A DNA stretch of 38,915 nt, from contig JAFYWB010000059.1 of assembly GCA_017549025.1 (NCBI GenBank), positions 1 to 38,915 on the forward strand, in the 5' to 3' direction. Shown piece after piece: positions 24,299 through 32,482 of the stretch. Both the position numbers and the translations under genes were made by a program. Source of the DNA: Treponema sp. (GTDB taxonomy: Bacteria > Spirochaetota > Spirochaetia > Treponematales > Treponemataceae). Positions within the stretch are counted from its first letter, which is position 1. Each line of letters opens with the position of its first letter. The notes under the pieces are model-generated. The model was not told where the DNA came from. It made no database searches and saw nothing but the letters and a program-made list of their open reading frames with translations.

Positions 24299-24789
24299 TG
24301 GAGCGATATGTTCTTTCTGTATTAGTAGAAAATCATGCTGGTGTATTGAGCCGTGTTTCTGGCCTTTTCAGTCGGCGTGGCTACAATATCGACAGTCTTA
24401 CGGTAGGTGAAACCTATAATCCTGGTCAGTCTCGTATGACCATTGTGGTAAGCGGCGACGAATACATTCTTGACCAGATTACCAAGCAGTTGGCAAAGCT
24501 GGTGGAGGTAATTTCCATTCAGCACTGTGTTGCTTCTGAGACGGTAGTTCGGGAAATGGCCTTGATTAAGGTTGGTGCTGATGAGGCCCATCGTGCTGGC
24601 GTTATCCAGACTGCCAACATCTTCCGTGCCCGCATTGTAGACGTGGGCGTGGAATCTGTTGTCATTGAGGTAACTGGTAGCGAGGACAAGGTGGCAAGTC
24701 TTATTCGGCTGCTGGAGCCCTACGGAATCAAGGAGCTGGTTCGTACTGGTCTTACCGCCATGGGCCGAGGTTCCCAGGTTCTGGAATAA
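24298..24789 (+). CDS. ilvN: Acetolactate synthase small (regulatory) subunit
   Basis: Regulatory subunit of acetohydroxyacid synthase in valine, leucine and isoleucine synthesis. It activates the catalytic IlvB/IlvI subunit and confers valine feedback. The 163 residues start with an ACT domain (about 4-75) containing NHAGVLSRVSGLFSRRGYNI, the typical signature, and end with the second conserved domain (IVDVGVESVVIEVTG). I chose the ATG at 24298, which overlaps the previous stop as TGATG and has AAGGAG 6 bp upstream. No catalytic-subunit gene is in the window, so the large subunit must be encoded elsewhere. Confidence 0.94.
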   Translation: MERYVLSVLVENHAGVLSRVSGLFSRRGYNIDSLTVGETYNPGQSRMTIVVSGDEYILDQITKQLAKLVEVISIQHCVASETVVREMALIKVGADEAHRAGVIQTANIFRARIVDVGVESVVIEVTGSEDKVASLIRLLEPYGIKELVRTGLTAMGRGSQVLE

Positions 24790-24792
24790 ACC

Positions 24793-25956
24793 ATGGTTCT
24801 TGCCCTTCCTATATTCTTTCTCTTTGCCATTTATGGTGTTGTTGCTGTGTATCTCCCCATCGTTTTGACGGGAATGGGATACACAGCCACCCAAGTGGGC
24901 TTTCTCTTGGGTATTTTTGAAGGGGCAGGAGTACTTCTGCCCTTAATTGTTAGCCCCTTCATTGAAAAAAAAGGCCGCTATGGTTTGTTTTTAATTTTAA
25001 TGGGGCTTTTGATGGTGGTACTTCCCCTGCCCATGGTGAAATTCCTTGGCTTTGGAGCCACTGCTCTCTTTCTTTCCCTCTATTCCTTTGGATATAAGGG
25101 CTCCGTTCCCCTGTCAGATTCCTTGGCTCAAAGCTTTTTAGGAGAGCGGGGAAATGACTACGGCAAGGTGCGGGTGGCAGGTTCTATTGGCTATGTAGTC
25201 ATGACCTTGCTGCTACAGTATTTTGTTCCCGCTGGTACTGCTAGCCAGTATATGGTGTGGATGGTGGCTTCGGCAGGGCTTTTTGTGGTGTCCTTGTTTT
25301 TCGTTCCAGGAATCCTGTCTTCTCATGAAAAAAAATCCCAGCAACAGGAGCCTGCGGAAATTGCATCTGTTCCCAAAAAAAAAGAAAGTATTCCACAGCT
25401 TTTGTCTCAGTTCCCACCTGTTTTTTGGATAGGAATTTTACTGTTGTTTTTGGGCTTTTTTGGACTGACTCCTGCCACAAAGATGTTTGCTCTGTACACT
25501 ACGGAATTTCTTCATTCAAATGCAACAGGGGCTTTAAGTGCCGTTGCAGCTGGTTCTGAAATTCCTTTTATGTTCTTTTCAGGAAGGTTTCTCCGTCGCT
25601 ATGGCTCCTTCAAGCTTTTGGTGTTCTGTACAGCCATGGTAACGGTGCGTTTGCTCTTGTACATCATCTTTCCCAGCATGGCTGGTGCTGTGGTGGCTCA
25701 AATGTTGAATACAGTCACCTATGGACTGTATCATCCTGCGGCGGTGGTTTTTGTGGCTCAGTATGCTCCCAAGGGAAAGCTCATGATTAGCATGAGCTTG
25801 TATTCCATCTTTGCCCTTGGTTTGGCCAGTGTTCTGGGAAATAGCTTGGGAGGCTGGATGATTGACTCCTTTGGCTATCCTGCGGTATTTACAACCTTTG
25901 CAATTTTCCCCCTGCTGGGAGTGCTGGTTTATTTTTTTGTAAGGAAGAAAATATGA
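24793..25956 (+). CDS. MFS transporter of the LacY/phenylpropionate-permease-like group
   Basis: Inner-membrane secondary transporter of 387 residues with about 11-12 hydrophobic segments. GNDYGKVRVAGSIGYVV at about 117-133 is characteristic of the MFS_1-like (HcaT) branch. A polar Lys/Glu-rich central loop (near 178-200) separates the two six-helix halves. It begins 3 bp after the ilvN stop, with only a weak ribosome binding site inside the end of ilvN, so it is probably translationally coupled. It ends in an ATGA overlap with the DUF554 gene. Position after amino-acid genes hints at metabolite export or import, but the substrate is unknown. Confidence 0.85.
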   Translation: MVLALPIFFLFAIYGVVAVYLPIVLTGMGYTATQVGFLLGIFEGAGVLLPLIVSPFIEKKGRYGLFLILMGLLMVVLPLPMVKFLGFGATALFLSLYSFGYKGSVPLSDSLAQSFLGERGNDYGKVRVAGSIGYVVMTLLLQYFVPAGTASQYMVWMVASAGLFVVSLFFVPGILSSHEKKSQQQEPAEIASVPKKKESIPQLLSQFPPVFWIGILLLFLGFFGLTPATKMFALYTTEFLHSNATGALSAVAAGSEIPFMFFSGRFLRRYGSFKLLVFCTAMVTVRLLLYIIFPSMAGAVVAQMLNTVTYGLYHPAAVVFVAQYAPKGKLMISMSLYSIFALGLASVLGNSLGGWMIDSFGYPAVFTTFAIFPLLGVLVYFFVRKKI

Positions 25957-26675
25957 TTGCGGTTTTTGTGAATTGTATTGCAATAATCATTGGTTCATTG
26001 ATTGGCGTTATTTTTTCAAGCAGAATTAGCGACAATCTTTCCCGTGTGGTGCAGACGGGAGCTGGTGTGGTTACCATGGTGATTGGCATTGAAATGGCCT
26101 TAGCCTATGAGAACATCATTTTCTTGGCCATGGCTGTAATTGCTGGTGGAATCCTTGGTTCTTGGATGGACATTGACGGAAAGATTCTTCTTTTGGGCGA
26201 TGCTCTGGGAAAGCTGGTGCTGCGGAAGAAAAATTCTCAAAGTCAACAGGAGCAGGGAGCCAGTAACTTTGCCTACGGCTTTTTGAATGCCTCCGTGCTG
26301 TTTTGTGTGGGTGCCATGGCAATTCTTGGCTCCATTAAAGCTGGTATTGACGGGGATTATACCATTATCTTTACCAAATCGGTGCTGGACGGCTTTATGG
26401 CCATTGTTTTTGCTGCTGCCTTGGGAATTGGAACTGCCTTTTCTGCCCTGACGGTGCTGGTGTATCAAGGTGCCTTAACCCTGCTGTCTGGCTTGGTGGC
26501 TGCCTATGCTAACGATGTGCTGCTGGCAGAGCTGGGAGCCACTGGGGGAATCCTCATTATCATGATTGGTGTGAATCTTATGGGACTGGCAAAGATAAAG
26601 ACTGCAAACTATCTGCCAGCCCTGGTGCTTTCCGTGGTTTTTGTGGTGGTAAAGGACTTATTCTTTGGAGCTTAA
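25953..26675 (+). CDS. DUF554 family integral membrane protein
   Basis: 240 residues with six to seven hydrophobic segments and very short loops. The conserved N-terminal half contains GSLIGV, GAGVVTMVIGIEMAL and GGILGSWMDID. FVGAMAILGSI-like residues (here FCVGAMAILGS) mark the DUF554 (YdfK/YqgA) family. Function of the family is not established; transport is often suggested. The ATGA overlap shows coupling to the MFS gene. The stop codon directly abuts the stop of the convergent gene on the minus strand, leaving no room for a separate terminator. Confidence 0.88.
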   Translation: MIAVFVNCIAIIIGSLIGVIFSSRISDNLSRVVQTGAGVVTMVIGIEMALAYENIIFLAMAVIAGGILGSWMDIDGKILLLGDALGKLVLRKKNSQSQQEQGASNFAYGFLNASVLFCVGAMAILGSIKAGIDGDYTIIFTKSVLDGFMAIVFAAALGIGTAFSALTVLVYQGALTLLSGLVAAYANDVLLAELGATGGILIIMIGVNLMGLAKIKTANYLPALVLSVVFVVVKDLFFGA

Positions 26676-28424
26676 CTAAAGGCTTCCAAGCCAAGGATAG
26701 CGCTGCAGGAGTTGGTTTTTTCCATTCTCCTGCAGAACTTGCTCTTCTTCACTTTTCTGCTGAACTTCTTTAAGAAGCTTGGTAAAAGCCTCTTGAATCT
26801 GGCTTCGCTCCACCATTTCGTTGTAAAATTGTTGTTCCACTGCCACCACCTGCCAGCTTCCTTTAATAAACTCCAAGGTAAGGCTGTCACGGTGGTGCTC
26901 TACTTGAAGCAGCTCCAAGCCGTCGCTGTAAATCAGGTTATAGGTTGCAACAGCCTGAAGCTTTTCTCCAAGGGAAGCGTCCACTGGCTGTAGCTTGTCC
27001 TTGCGTAAAGGAGGATACACTGGAAGCCGATTGGAGGCTTGCACTGAAAGCTGGCCTGAAGATTCTTCTGGGAGCTGACTTGTAGCTTGTTGTAGTTGAG
27101 GGATTTCAAGGTGGAAATTCGTTATCCCATAAATCCACAGTTCTCGCTGCTGAAAATAAGCTCCAGTATTCTGTGTTCCTTCCTGTGCCAGCTGTTCTTG
27201 CTGGTACAGATACTGAATCCATTGGCTGGGAGTGAGGGCAAGGGCGGTGGGGTTCATGCCGATGCGCATTCTGTTGGCGATAAAAAAGTTTGAAAGCCGC
27301 TCCTGAAAGTCTTCCGTTCCTTCTCCAGCACACATTGCCTTTGCCATTACTAGATTTTGTTCCTCAAGGGCAGTGTACAGCACACTGCAAACCTGATCTG
27401 GAGTTAAACCTGTGGACACAAACTCATTGCGCCAGTTATTGATTCCTGAAATACAGGCTACAATTCCCACTGCCACCACCGCCAAGGCTATCTTTATCCA
27501 GGTACTGTATTTTCGGATAAAACGCTTTCGGTGGAGCTCCTTGTCTCGCTGCTGCTGATAGCTTTCCCGCTGCTGGATAAACTCTTGAGTTTCAGCTTTT
27601 TGTGAAAGCTCCAAAAGATGAGGCTCTTCTGTAACCACCACTGAATGGAGTAGTACTGGCTCACGGGTGGCAGTTGCCTCACTAGTTTTGTCCTTGATGA
27701 GTTGCTTCAGCTTGAATGTATTTTTCGCAGTTACTGAGCTTCCGAGCTGCAGATTATTGTTGACTGCATCTGCCACTTGGGAAGAAAGACCTGGAACAAG
27801 GAATTCCAGTGGTAGAAAGTTTTTGTCTCGGTAATCCTCCATCCGTTGACCTTCTTCCAGCTGGGGGAAGGGGAGCTGACCACTTAAACCTTGGTACAGA
27901 TACACCGCCTGACTAAAAGCTACTGCTTCTGTTCCCTGAAGCTGGGGATTACAATAGCAGCCTGCTAGTTGGCTTCGTTCCTGGGATGGGCGACTTTCCA
28001 CGGCACGCTTAAACAGGGTAGGGGGAAGGAAAAGCAGTGTTACTTCTGCTGAGCCTTTTTCCACAAGAATCTGGGCAGGACCAAAAAACTGGAAGCTGGG
28101 CTGGTGCTGCAAAATCAGCTCCATGCCACAAAACACTTCTTTTAAAATAGATATAATTGAGTTATCAACGTTTTTGTCGTGTAATGTAGAGTCATTACTC
28201 AAAAGCTCAAGAAGGGAGGTGCCAGGAAAATTACTTCCTGTGACACAGATGGAATCTCCCCGCTGAACCACCTCGGTAAACTTCCAGCTGGAAAGTCTTG
28301 TGCCACAAACAAGCCATCCATCTTCCTCCAAAAAAGGCAGCAGGCGGCTTTGGGCAAAATCCCTAGGGCCCATGGCCATATCAAGTTCCAGCGTTCCGTT
28401 GTTCCTGTTCAGCAGGGAAATCAT
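26676..28424 (-). CDS. Single-pass membrane protein with a possible degenerate protein-kinase C-lobe
   Basis: Not a family I can name. From the chosen ATG (28424; AAGGAG 5 bp upstream, better than the GTG at 28430) it has 582 residues. Residues about 116-223 resemble the C-lobe of a Hanks-type kinase after activation: AGCYCNPQLQGTEAVAFS, then AVYLYQGLSGQLPFP, like the APE and subdomain IX-X region. No HRD, DFG or Gly-rich loop is visible, so no kinase activity is expected. A charged Gln/Glu/Arg stretch (270-308) leads to one transmembrane helix (309-329). The remaining 250 residues, probably outside the cytoplasm, are Gln-rich and unassigned. It lies 53 bp after hflC, likely in the same operon. 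Confidence 0.72.
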   Translation of the reverse strand: MISLLNRNNGTLELDMAMGPRDFAQSRLLPFLEEDGWLVCGTRLSSWKFTEVVQRGDSICVTGSNFPGTSLLELLSNDSTLHDKNVDNSIISILKEVFCGMELILQHQPSFQFFGPAQILVEKGSAEVTLLFLPPTLFKRAVESRPSQERSQLAGCYCNPQLQGTEAVAFSQAVYLYQGLSGQLPFPQLEEGQRMEDYRDKNFLPLEFLVPGLSSQVADAVNNNLQLGSSVTAKNTFKLKQLIKDKTSEATATREPVLLHSVVVTEEPHLLELSQKAETQEFIQQRESYQQQRDKELHRKRFIRKYSTWIKIALAVVAVGIVACISGINNWRNEFVSTGLTPDQVCSVLYTALEEQNLVMAKAMCAGEGTEDFQERLSNFFIANRMRIGMNPTALALTPSQWIQYLYQQEQLAQEGTQNTGAYFQQRELWIYGITNFHLEIPQLQQATSQLPEESSGQLSVQASNRLPVYPPLRKDKLQPVDASLGEKLQAVATYNLIYSDGLELLQVEHHRDSLTLEFIKGSWQVVAVEQQFYNEMVERSQIQEAFTKLLKEVQQKSEEEQVLQENGKNQLLQRYPWLGSL

Positions 28425-28456
28425 AGTCACTCCTTGGCTACTGTATCAAATCGAAT

Positions 28457-28496
28457 TTATCTCTTGCCCTTTGAAAATTATCTCTTGCCCTTTGAA
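28457..28496. repeat. 21-bp tandem duplication spanning the end of hflC
   Basis: TTATCTCTTGCCCTTTGAA occurs at 28457-28475 and 28478-28496. On the minus strand this duplicates the last codons, SKGKR plus stop, so a second in-frame copy with its own stop lies just beyond the used stop. Confidence 0.9.
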
Positions 28497-29461
28497 TCGT
28501 ACAAGTACTTGAAGTAGTCCATATTGGTGCTGTAGGTAGCATCAAAGCCAGGCAAGGTGGACTTGTAGGATTCAAGGCTCTTCCAGAAGGTGTAGAACTC
28601 AGGATCCTTGGAATAAGCTTCGGCGTAAATGCGAGTGGCTTCTGCGTCGGCCCGTCCCTTTTCATCCTCTGCCTTCTTGTAGGCTTCAGACTGAATGGTA
28701 AGCTTTTCCTTTTCCAGCTTTCCAAGCCAGTCCGCCTTCTTTCCTTCTCCCAGTGAGCGATAGGCCTGAGCCACCTGATTTCGCTCCTTAATCATGCGGT
28801 TGTACACGCTTTCAGTGAGCTCGTCAGAATACTTGATTTGGCGAGGCACAATATCAATGAGCTCAATACCGTACTCGCTAATCATTTTGCGGGCCTCCTC
28901 TGCCATCTCGTTGCTCAAAAGACGGCGCCCCTTTGCCACAGCCTCTGACTGGGTGCTTACATTTACCAGTGCCTCGATTTGGGCTGTTTCCTCGTCCTCC
29001 ATGTTTACCAAGGAGCTAGAGGTGGCCAGCTCGTTAATGAGATTGGAGCTACGAACCACTTCTGCCAGCCTGTTCTGGGTAATGATGGTTCTGGTGGCAG
29101 AGTCGATGATGTCGCTGAGGCGGTTGTTGGCTGCCTCCAGTGTCTTGAAGGACTGGTAAAACAAGCCGGGGTCAGAAATCCGCCAGCGACTGGTGGTGTC
29201 CACAATGATGAACTGGTTTTCCTTGGTGGGAATTCGCTGGGAATCTCCGTCCAAGGAAAGAATCAGCTTGGGATAGGTGGTAACGGTGTCAATCACTGGC
29301 AGGCGGATATACAAGCCAGCTTGAGTCCGTGTATTTACAATCTGTCCGAATCGAGTGACTACAGCCTGATAGCCTTCATTTACAATGTAGAAGGGACCTA
29401 ACAGCAAAAAGGCCACCAGCAACACCACTACAATAATTACACTTGTCCATACCTTCTTCAT
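28478..29461 (-). CDS. hflC: HflC, SPFH/prohibitin-domain modulator of FtsH
   Basis: Partner of HflK in a large membrane complex that surrounds and regulates the FtsH protease. Of 327 residues, an N-terminal signal anchor (about 5-25) is followed by an SPFH/band-7 domain with GYQAVVTRFGQIVNT and GLYIRLP. A long helical stretch follows (about 210-275), rich in Glu, Lys and Ala, ending in the conserved YSKDPEFYTFWKSLESYK segment seen in HflC proteins. The start overlaps the hflK stop by one base (TAATG on the minus strand). The 3' end carries a 21-bp tandem duplication. Confidence 0.94.
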   Translation of the reverse strand: MKKVWTSVIIVVVLLVAFLLLGPFYIVNEGYQAVVTRFGQIVNTRTQAGLYIRLPVIDTVTTYPKLILSLDGDSQRIPTKENQFIIVDTTSRWRISDPGLFYQSFKTLEAANNRLSDIIDSATRTIITQNRLAEVVRSSNLINELATSSSLVNMEDEETAQIEALVNVSTQSEAVAKGRRLLSNEMAEEARKMISEYGIELIDIVPRQIKYSDELTESVYNRMIKERNQVAQAYRSLGEGKKADWLGKLEKEKLTIQSEAYKKAEDEKGRADAEATRIYAEAYSKDPEFYTFWKSLESYKSTLPGFDATYSTNMDYFKYLYDSKGKR

Positions 29462-30429
29462 TATTGGGCTCCTCCATTAAGAGTTTTTACTGGAAGCACA
29501 TTGTCAAGCTCCCCGTCTATGAGGGTAGATTTTTCCCCTGCAGTAAAGATTTCTTCCATGGCTTCGATATACAATCGCTCCCGAGTAACGGATGGTGCCT
29601 TGCGGTATTCCTCGTACACGGCGTTGAATCGAGCCACATCACCCTGGGCCTTGTTTACACGCTCCACAGCGTAACCCTGGGCCACCTGCACCTGACGGTC
29701 GGCCTCTCCCTGGGCCTTGGGAATTTCTGTGTTGTAGGCTTCCTTTCCCTCGTTGATAAAGCGATTCATGTCCTGAATGGCCTTGTTTACATCCTCAAAG
29801 GCATCCTGAACCCCAGCTGGTGGCACAATGTTCTGGAGCTTTACGGTAAGTACGTTTATGCCCAAGCCCAGCTGATCAAAATTATCGTTCATCAGCTGCT
29901 GTGCCTGAGTTTCAATGGCAGAACGCTCGCTTCCCATTACATCAAGAATGGCTCGGTCTCCCACCAGCATATTCAGCACGGACTGGGAAATGTCACGGAT
30001 GGTCTTGGTTCTGTCCTTTACGTTGAAAAGCCAAGCTGCTGGGTCTACAATCTTGTACTGGATAATCCATTCCACATCTACAATGTTCAAGTCTCCAGTC
30101 AGCATGCGAGATTCTGAAGTGATGTTGTTTTCGTAGACACCCTTTGTTCCTGCGGAGGAAATGGTCTTGAAGCCAAACTGCTCTGTTTGTACCACATTTG
30201 CAGGCACATTGTAGTTCCTGTCAAGACCAAAGGGTAGCTTAAACTGCAAGCCGGCTCCCACCGTTCGGGAATATTTTCCCAAGCGAGTTACTACCGCCTG
30301 CTCCGTGGCGTCTACCACAAAAAAGCTGGTAAATCCGGCAACAATTGCCAACAGCACCACTAAAGCTGTTACCACTGTGGTGGGCTTTAGTGTAAGGTTC
30401 TTTCCTGACTTAAAAGGATTTTCCTTCAT
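29461..30429 (-). CDS. hflK: HflK, SPFH/prohibitin-domain modulator of FtsH
   Basis: First gene of the hflKC pair. The 322 residues have an N-terminal cytoplasmic stretch and a transmembrane anchor at about 18-40. The SPFH domain follows, with ATEQAVVTRLGKYSRTVGAGLQFKLPFG near 41-68, and then a coiled helical region containing QGEADRQVQVAQGYAVERVN. It lacks the long Gly-rich N-terminus of E. coli HflK, as is usual outside proteobacteria. GGAGGAAAGGG precedes the ATG. It is translated in coupling with hflC. Confidence 0.93.
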   Translation of the reverse strand: MKENPFKSGKNLTLKPTTVVTALVVLLAIVAGFTSFFVVDATEQAVVTRLGKYSRTVGAGLQFKLPFGLDRNYNVPANVVQTEQFGFKTISSAGTKGVYENNITSESRMLTGDLNIVDVEWIIQYKIVDPAAWLFNVKDRTKTIRDISQSVLNMLVGDRAILDVMGSERSAIETQAQQLMNDNFDQLGLGINVLTVKLQNIVPPAGVQDAFEDVNKAIQDMNRFINEGKEAYNTEIPKAQGEADRQVQVAQGYAVERVNKAQGDVARFNAVYEEYRKAPSVTRERLYIEAMEEIFTAGEKSTLIDGELDNVLPVKTLNGGAQ

Positions 30430-30462
30430 CCCTTTCCTCCGATTATTATATTCATTGTATTG

Positions 30463-30491
30463 AAGATACTAAGACTAGCCTATAAATACAA
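30463..30491 (-). promoter_or_regulatory. Promoter candidate for hflKC
   Basis: On the minus strand, TTGTAT (30491-30486), 17 bp, TATCTT (30468-30463). It is a moderate match. The intergenic region is shared with the divergent DUF4230-like gene. Confidence 0.4.
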
Positions 30492-30548
30492 GGGGTACGA
30501 AAAATAAATTAGTGTGAAATTTTTCCATTGTGTGATACTATAGAACTG

Positions 30549-30654
30549 ACAGGAGGAACTATGGCACAGGAAAAGGAAATGCATCATGCCACGTCGGCAC
30601 CAGTGTGGTTTCCCACAGGAGGAACTATGGCACAGGAAAAGGAAATGCATCATG
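30549..30654. repeat. 40-bp direct repeat duplicating a ribosome binding site and start codon
   Basis: The same 40 bases occur at 30549-30588 and 30615-30654, with a period of 66 bp (22 codons). Each copy carries AGGAGG, AACT, ATG and codons for MAQEKEMHH. Translation could start at 30561 or 30627, both in frame with the downstream protein. Confidence 0.93.
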
Positions 30655-31415
30655 GAAAGGAAGCTTTTCCAGAAAAAAAACGAGAAAGACGAGACGATCC
30701 AACGGAGCTGCCAGGACCTATTGAAAAGCTGCTGCAGGAGCTTCATTCTGAAGGGCAAGAGCAGAGTGAAGAAAAAACTTCAAGAAAAAGAGGAACGTCT
30801 GTTTCCAAGGGCCCTAAACCGAAAGGCTCCAAAAAAAAGTCCTTGTTCCGCAGATTTTTTACAAAGCTTTTCCTTTGGCTTTTGCTTCTTGCCATCATTT
30901 TGGTGGCAGCTTTATTCCTGTGGCAAAAATTTTCAACGGTAGAAGTAGAAAAAAAATATGCACTGGTAAGTCAGGAGCTCCAACGTTGTTCGGAGCTTAC
31001 CACCGTCAAGATTACCTACAGCGACATTGTTACCCTGAAAAAATCTGCAGTCATGGGCATGGCAAAAAGCTACAGCATCGTAAAATTTTCTGGTGTTATT
31101 CGCTGCGGTATCGAAAATCTGGGAGACAGCCGCATGTACATTGACCAAGATGGAAAGGGAATTACTCTGCGGATTCCTGCCGCCAAGGTGCTGGGCAACG
31201 ACATTCAGGAAATCTCCGTGTTTGACGAGCAGCAAAGCATTTTCGTTCCCATTACCACCCAGGAGGTGCTGGATCAGGTGGATTTTGCTCGGGAGGATAC
31301 CCTGCAAAAGATGCTAGATTCAGGAATTCTGGCAGAATCTGAACAGCAAGCACGAGCACTGCTCACCACGATTCTTTCCAACATGGGGTTCCAGCAGATA
31401 GACATACAGAACTAG
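30561..31415 (+). CDS. DUF4230-like membrane-anchored protein
   Basis: From the first good start (30561) it has 284 residues; from the duplicated start (30627) it has 262. The N-terminal 100 residues are Lys/Arg/Glu-rich and probably disordered in the cytoplasm. One transmembrane helix lies at about 102-124 (LFLWLLLLAIILVAALFLW). The remaining 160 residues, probably extracytoplasmic, contain SELTTVKITYSDIV and a later IRCGIENLGDSRMYID, the pattern I associate with DUF4230. No enzymatic motif is seen and the family function is unknown. It is divergent from hflKC. The next gene starts 14 bp after its stop but differs clearly in base composition. Confidence 0.75.
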   Translation: MAQEKEMHHATSAPVWFPTGGTMAQEKEMHHGKEAFPEKKRERRDDPTELPGPIEKLLQELHSEGQEQSEEKTSRKRGTSVSKGPKPKGSKKKSLFRRFFTKLFLWLLLLAIILVAALFLWQKFSTVEVEKKYALVSQELQRCSELTTVKITYSDIVTLKKSAVMGMAKSYSIVKFSGVIRCGIENLGDSRMYIDQDGKGITLRIPAAKVLGNDIQEISVFDEQQSIFVPITTQEVLDQVDFAREDTLQKMLDSGILAESEQQARALLTTILSNMGFQQIDIQN

Positions 31416-31429
31416 GGGGGAGAAGTGTT

Positions 31430-31831
31430 ATGTTAAAGACCATTTTTCATGGATCAAATAAAATTATTGAAAAGCCTCTTTTTGGATATGGAAAAGCCTA
31501 CAACGATTATGGCCTTGGTTTTTATTGCACAGAGAATATTGACATGTCAAAAGAGTGGGGTGCCTCAAAATATTCTGATGGATTTGCAAATATTTACCAA
31601 ATAAATACAGATGATTTAACAATATTTAACTTGAACAATGGTGACTATTCAATTTTACATTGGCTTACAGTCCTGCTTGAAAATCGAACTTTTACTACTG
31701 ACACTACTTTAGCTCAGGAAGCAAAAGATTATCTTTTAGAGAGCTTCGAGATAAAAGTGCACGACGTCAATATTTTGATGTGGAAAGAAATAGACGACAA
31801 CGTGGTGATGTGTATATTGTTCAAATTTTAG
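31430..31831 (+). CDS. Truncated DUF3990 family protein (ADP-ribosyltransferase-like fold), probably non-functional
   Basis: 133 residues. The N-terminal half is a good DUF3990 match: IFHGSNKIIEKPLFGYGK, DYGLGFYCTENIDMSKEW and the following strand region. From about residue 104 the reading frame leaves the family, and the expected middle part (an IIGYRADD-like stretch and what follows) is absent. The family's C-terminal end is found just downstream in another frame (31738-31869). DUF3990 proteins are usually about 170-210 residues, so an internal deletion with a frame change is the simplest explanation. GC content is visibly lower than in flanking genes. A G-rich ribosome binding site (ggggggag) precedes the ATG. 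It is paired with the HTH gene that follows. Confidence 0.75.
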   Translation: MLKTIFHGSNKIIEKPLFGYGKAYNDYGLGFYCTENIDMSKEWGASKYSDGFANIYQINTDDLTIFNLNNGDYSILHWLTVLLENRTFTTDTTLAQEAKDYLLESFEIKVHDVNILMWKEIDDNVVMCILFKF

Positions 31832-31869
31832 ATGAGGAAATAAAGGCTGATGATCCACGCTTACGATAA
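31738..31869 (+). pseudogene. Out-of-frame C-terminal remnant of the DUF3990 gene
   Basis: Read in the frame of base 31741, this stretch encodes ELRDKSARRQYFDVERNR followed by a segment ending VQILDEEIKADDPRLR and a TAA at 31867-31869. As I know the family, this is the typical end of DUF3990 proteins. It overlaps the first 20 bases of the HTH gene, the short overlap expected in an intact operon. Confidence 0.7.
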
Positions 31870-32482
31870 AAACTATCTTTCAAAAGCACAAACAAATCTT
31901 GCTACAATGTTTGATTTTGCTGTTTATGATTTAAAAGAAGACATAACTGATTTTTTTCAAAAGTTTTTACAAAGCAAGATTTCTTCTCAGTTTGAAAGAG
32001 GCGAAGCTTCGGTACTTGTTGGAAAATCTGGAGTAGAGCTTGCCATAGAAATATTTGATGATGAAAAACTTGCCGCAAAATATCGACCTGTGTTAAATAA
32101 AAGTCCCGAATACTGGTGTGGTTGGGCGTTGGCATATTTTCAATGGTTTACAAATCTATCCTTTCAAAAAATAAATGATTTAATTCCCATAAATGAAGTT
32201 CTTGATCTTTACTCACCGTATCATGAAATGGATATTTGTCAATTTTGCAATAAAATGCTTGAGTTATATACATCTCGAAAAAGATTCACCAACTTAAAAA
32301 TATATCGCCTGAATGCTGACCTTTCCCAAAGTGAATTAGCTGAAATCACAGGTATTCCAGTTCGTACAATTCAACAATATGAGCAAAATCAAAAAAATAT
32401 TTGTGCTGCAAAAGCAGAAACCGTCATTAAACTTGCAAAAGCCCTCAGCTGTTCTGTTGAAGATTTGATGGAAATCAATTAG
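31850..32482 (+). CDS. HTH (XRE) protein with an N-terminal DUF3990-partner domain
   Basis: 210 residues. The N-terminal 145 residues (MIHAYDKNYLSKAQTNLATM..., PEYWCGWALAYFQWFTNLSF, SPYHEMDI) form a domain I recall next to DUF3990 genes in gut Firmicutes. Residues about 150-208 are an XRE-type helix-turn-helix with LSQSELAEITGIPVRTIQQYEQ. It may be the antitoxin-like or regulatory partner of the DUF3990 protein; this is inferred from the pairing. The start lies inside the ancestral 3' end of the DUF3990 gene. Its GC content is low compared with the neighbours, which supports recent acquisition. It looks intact although its partner is broken. Confidence 0.82.
   Translation: MIHAYDKNYLSKAQTNLATMFDFAVYDLKEDITDFFQKFLQSKISSQFERGEASVLVGKSGVELAIEIFDDEKLAAKYRPVLNKSPEYWCGWALAYFQWFTNLSFQKINDLIPINEVLDLYSPYHEMDICQFCNKMLELYTSRKRFTNLKIYRLNADLSQSELAEITGIPVRTIQQYEQNQKNICAAKAETVIKLAKALSCSVEDLMEIN

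Noticed and set aside
26703-26735. Perfect 9-bp inverted repeat (ctgcaggag / ctcctgcag) near the convergent gene ends
   Set aside because: It lies within the coding end of the membrane protein gene and has no T run on either strand, so it was not called a terminator.
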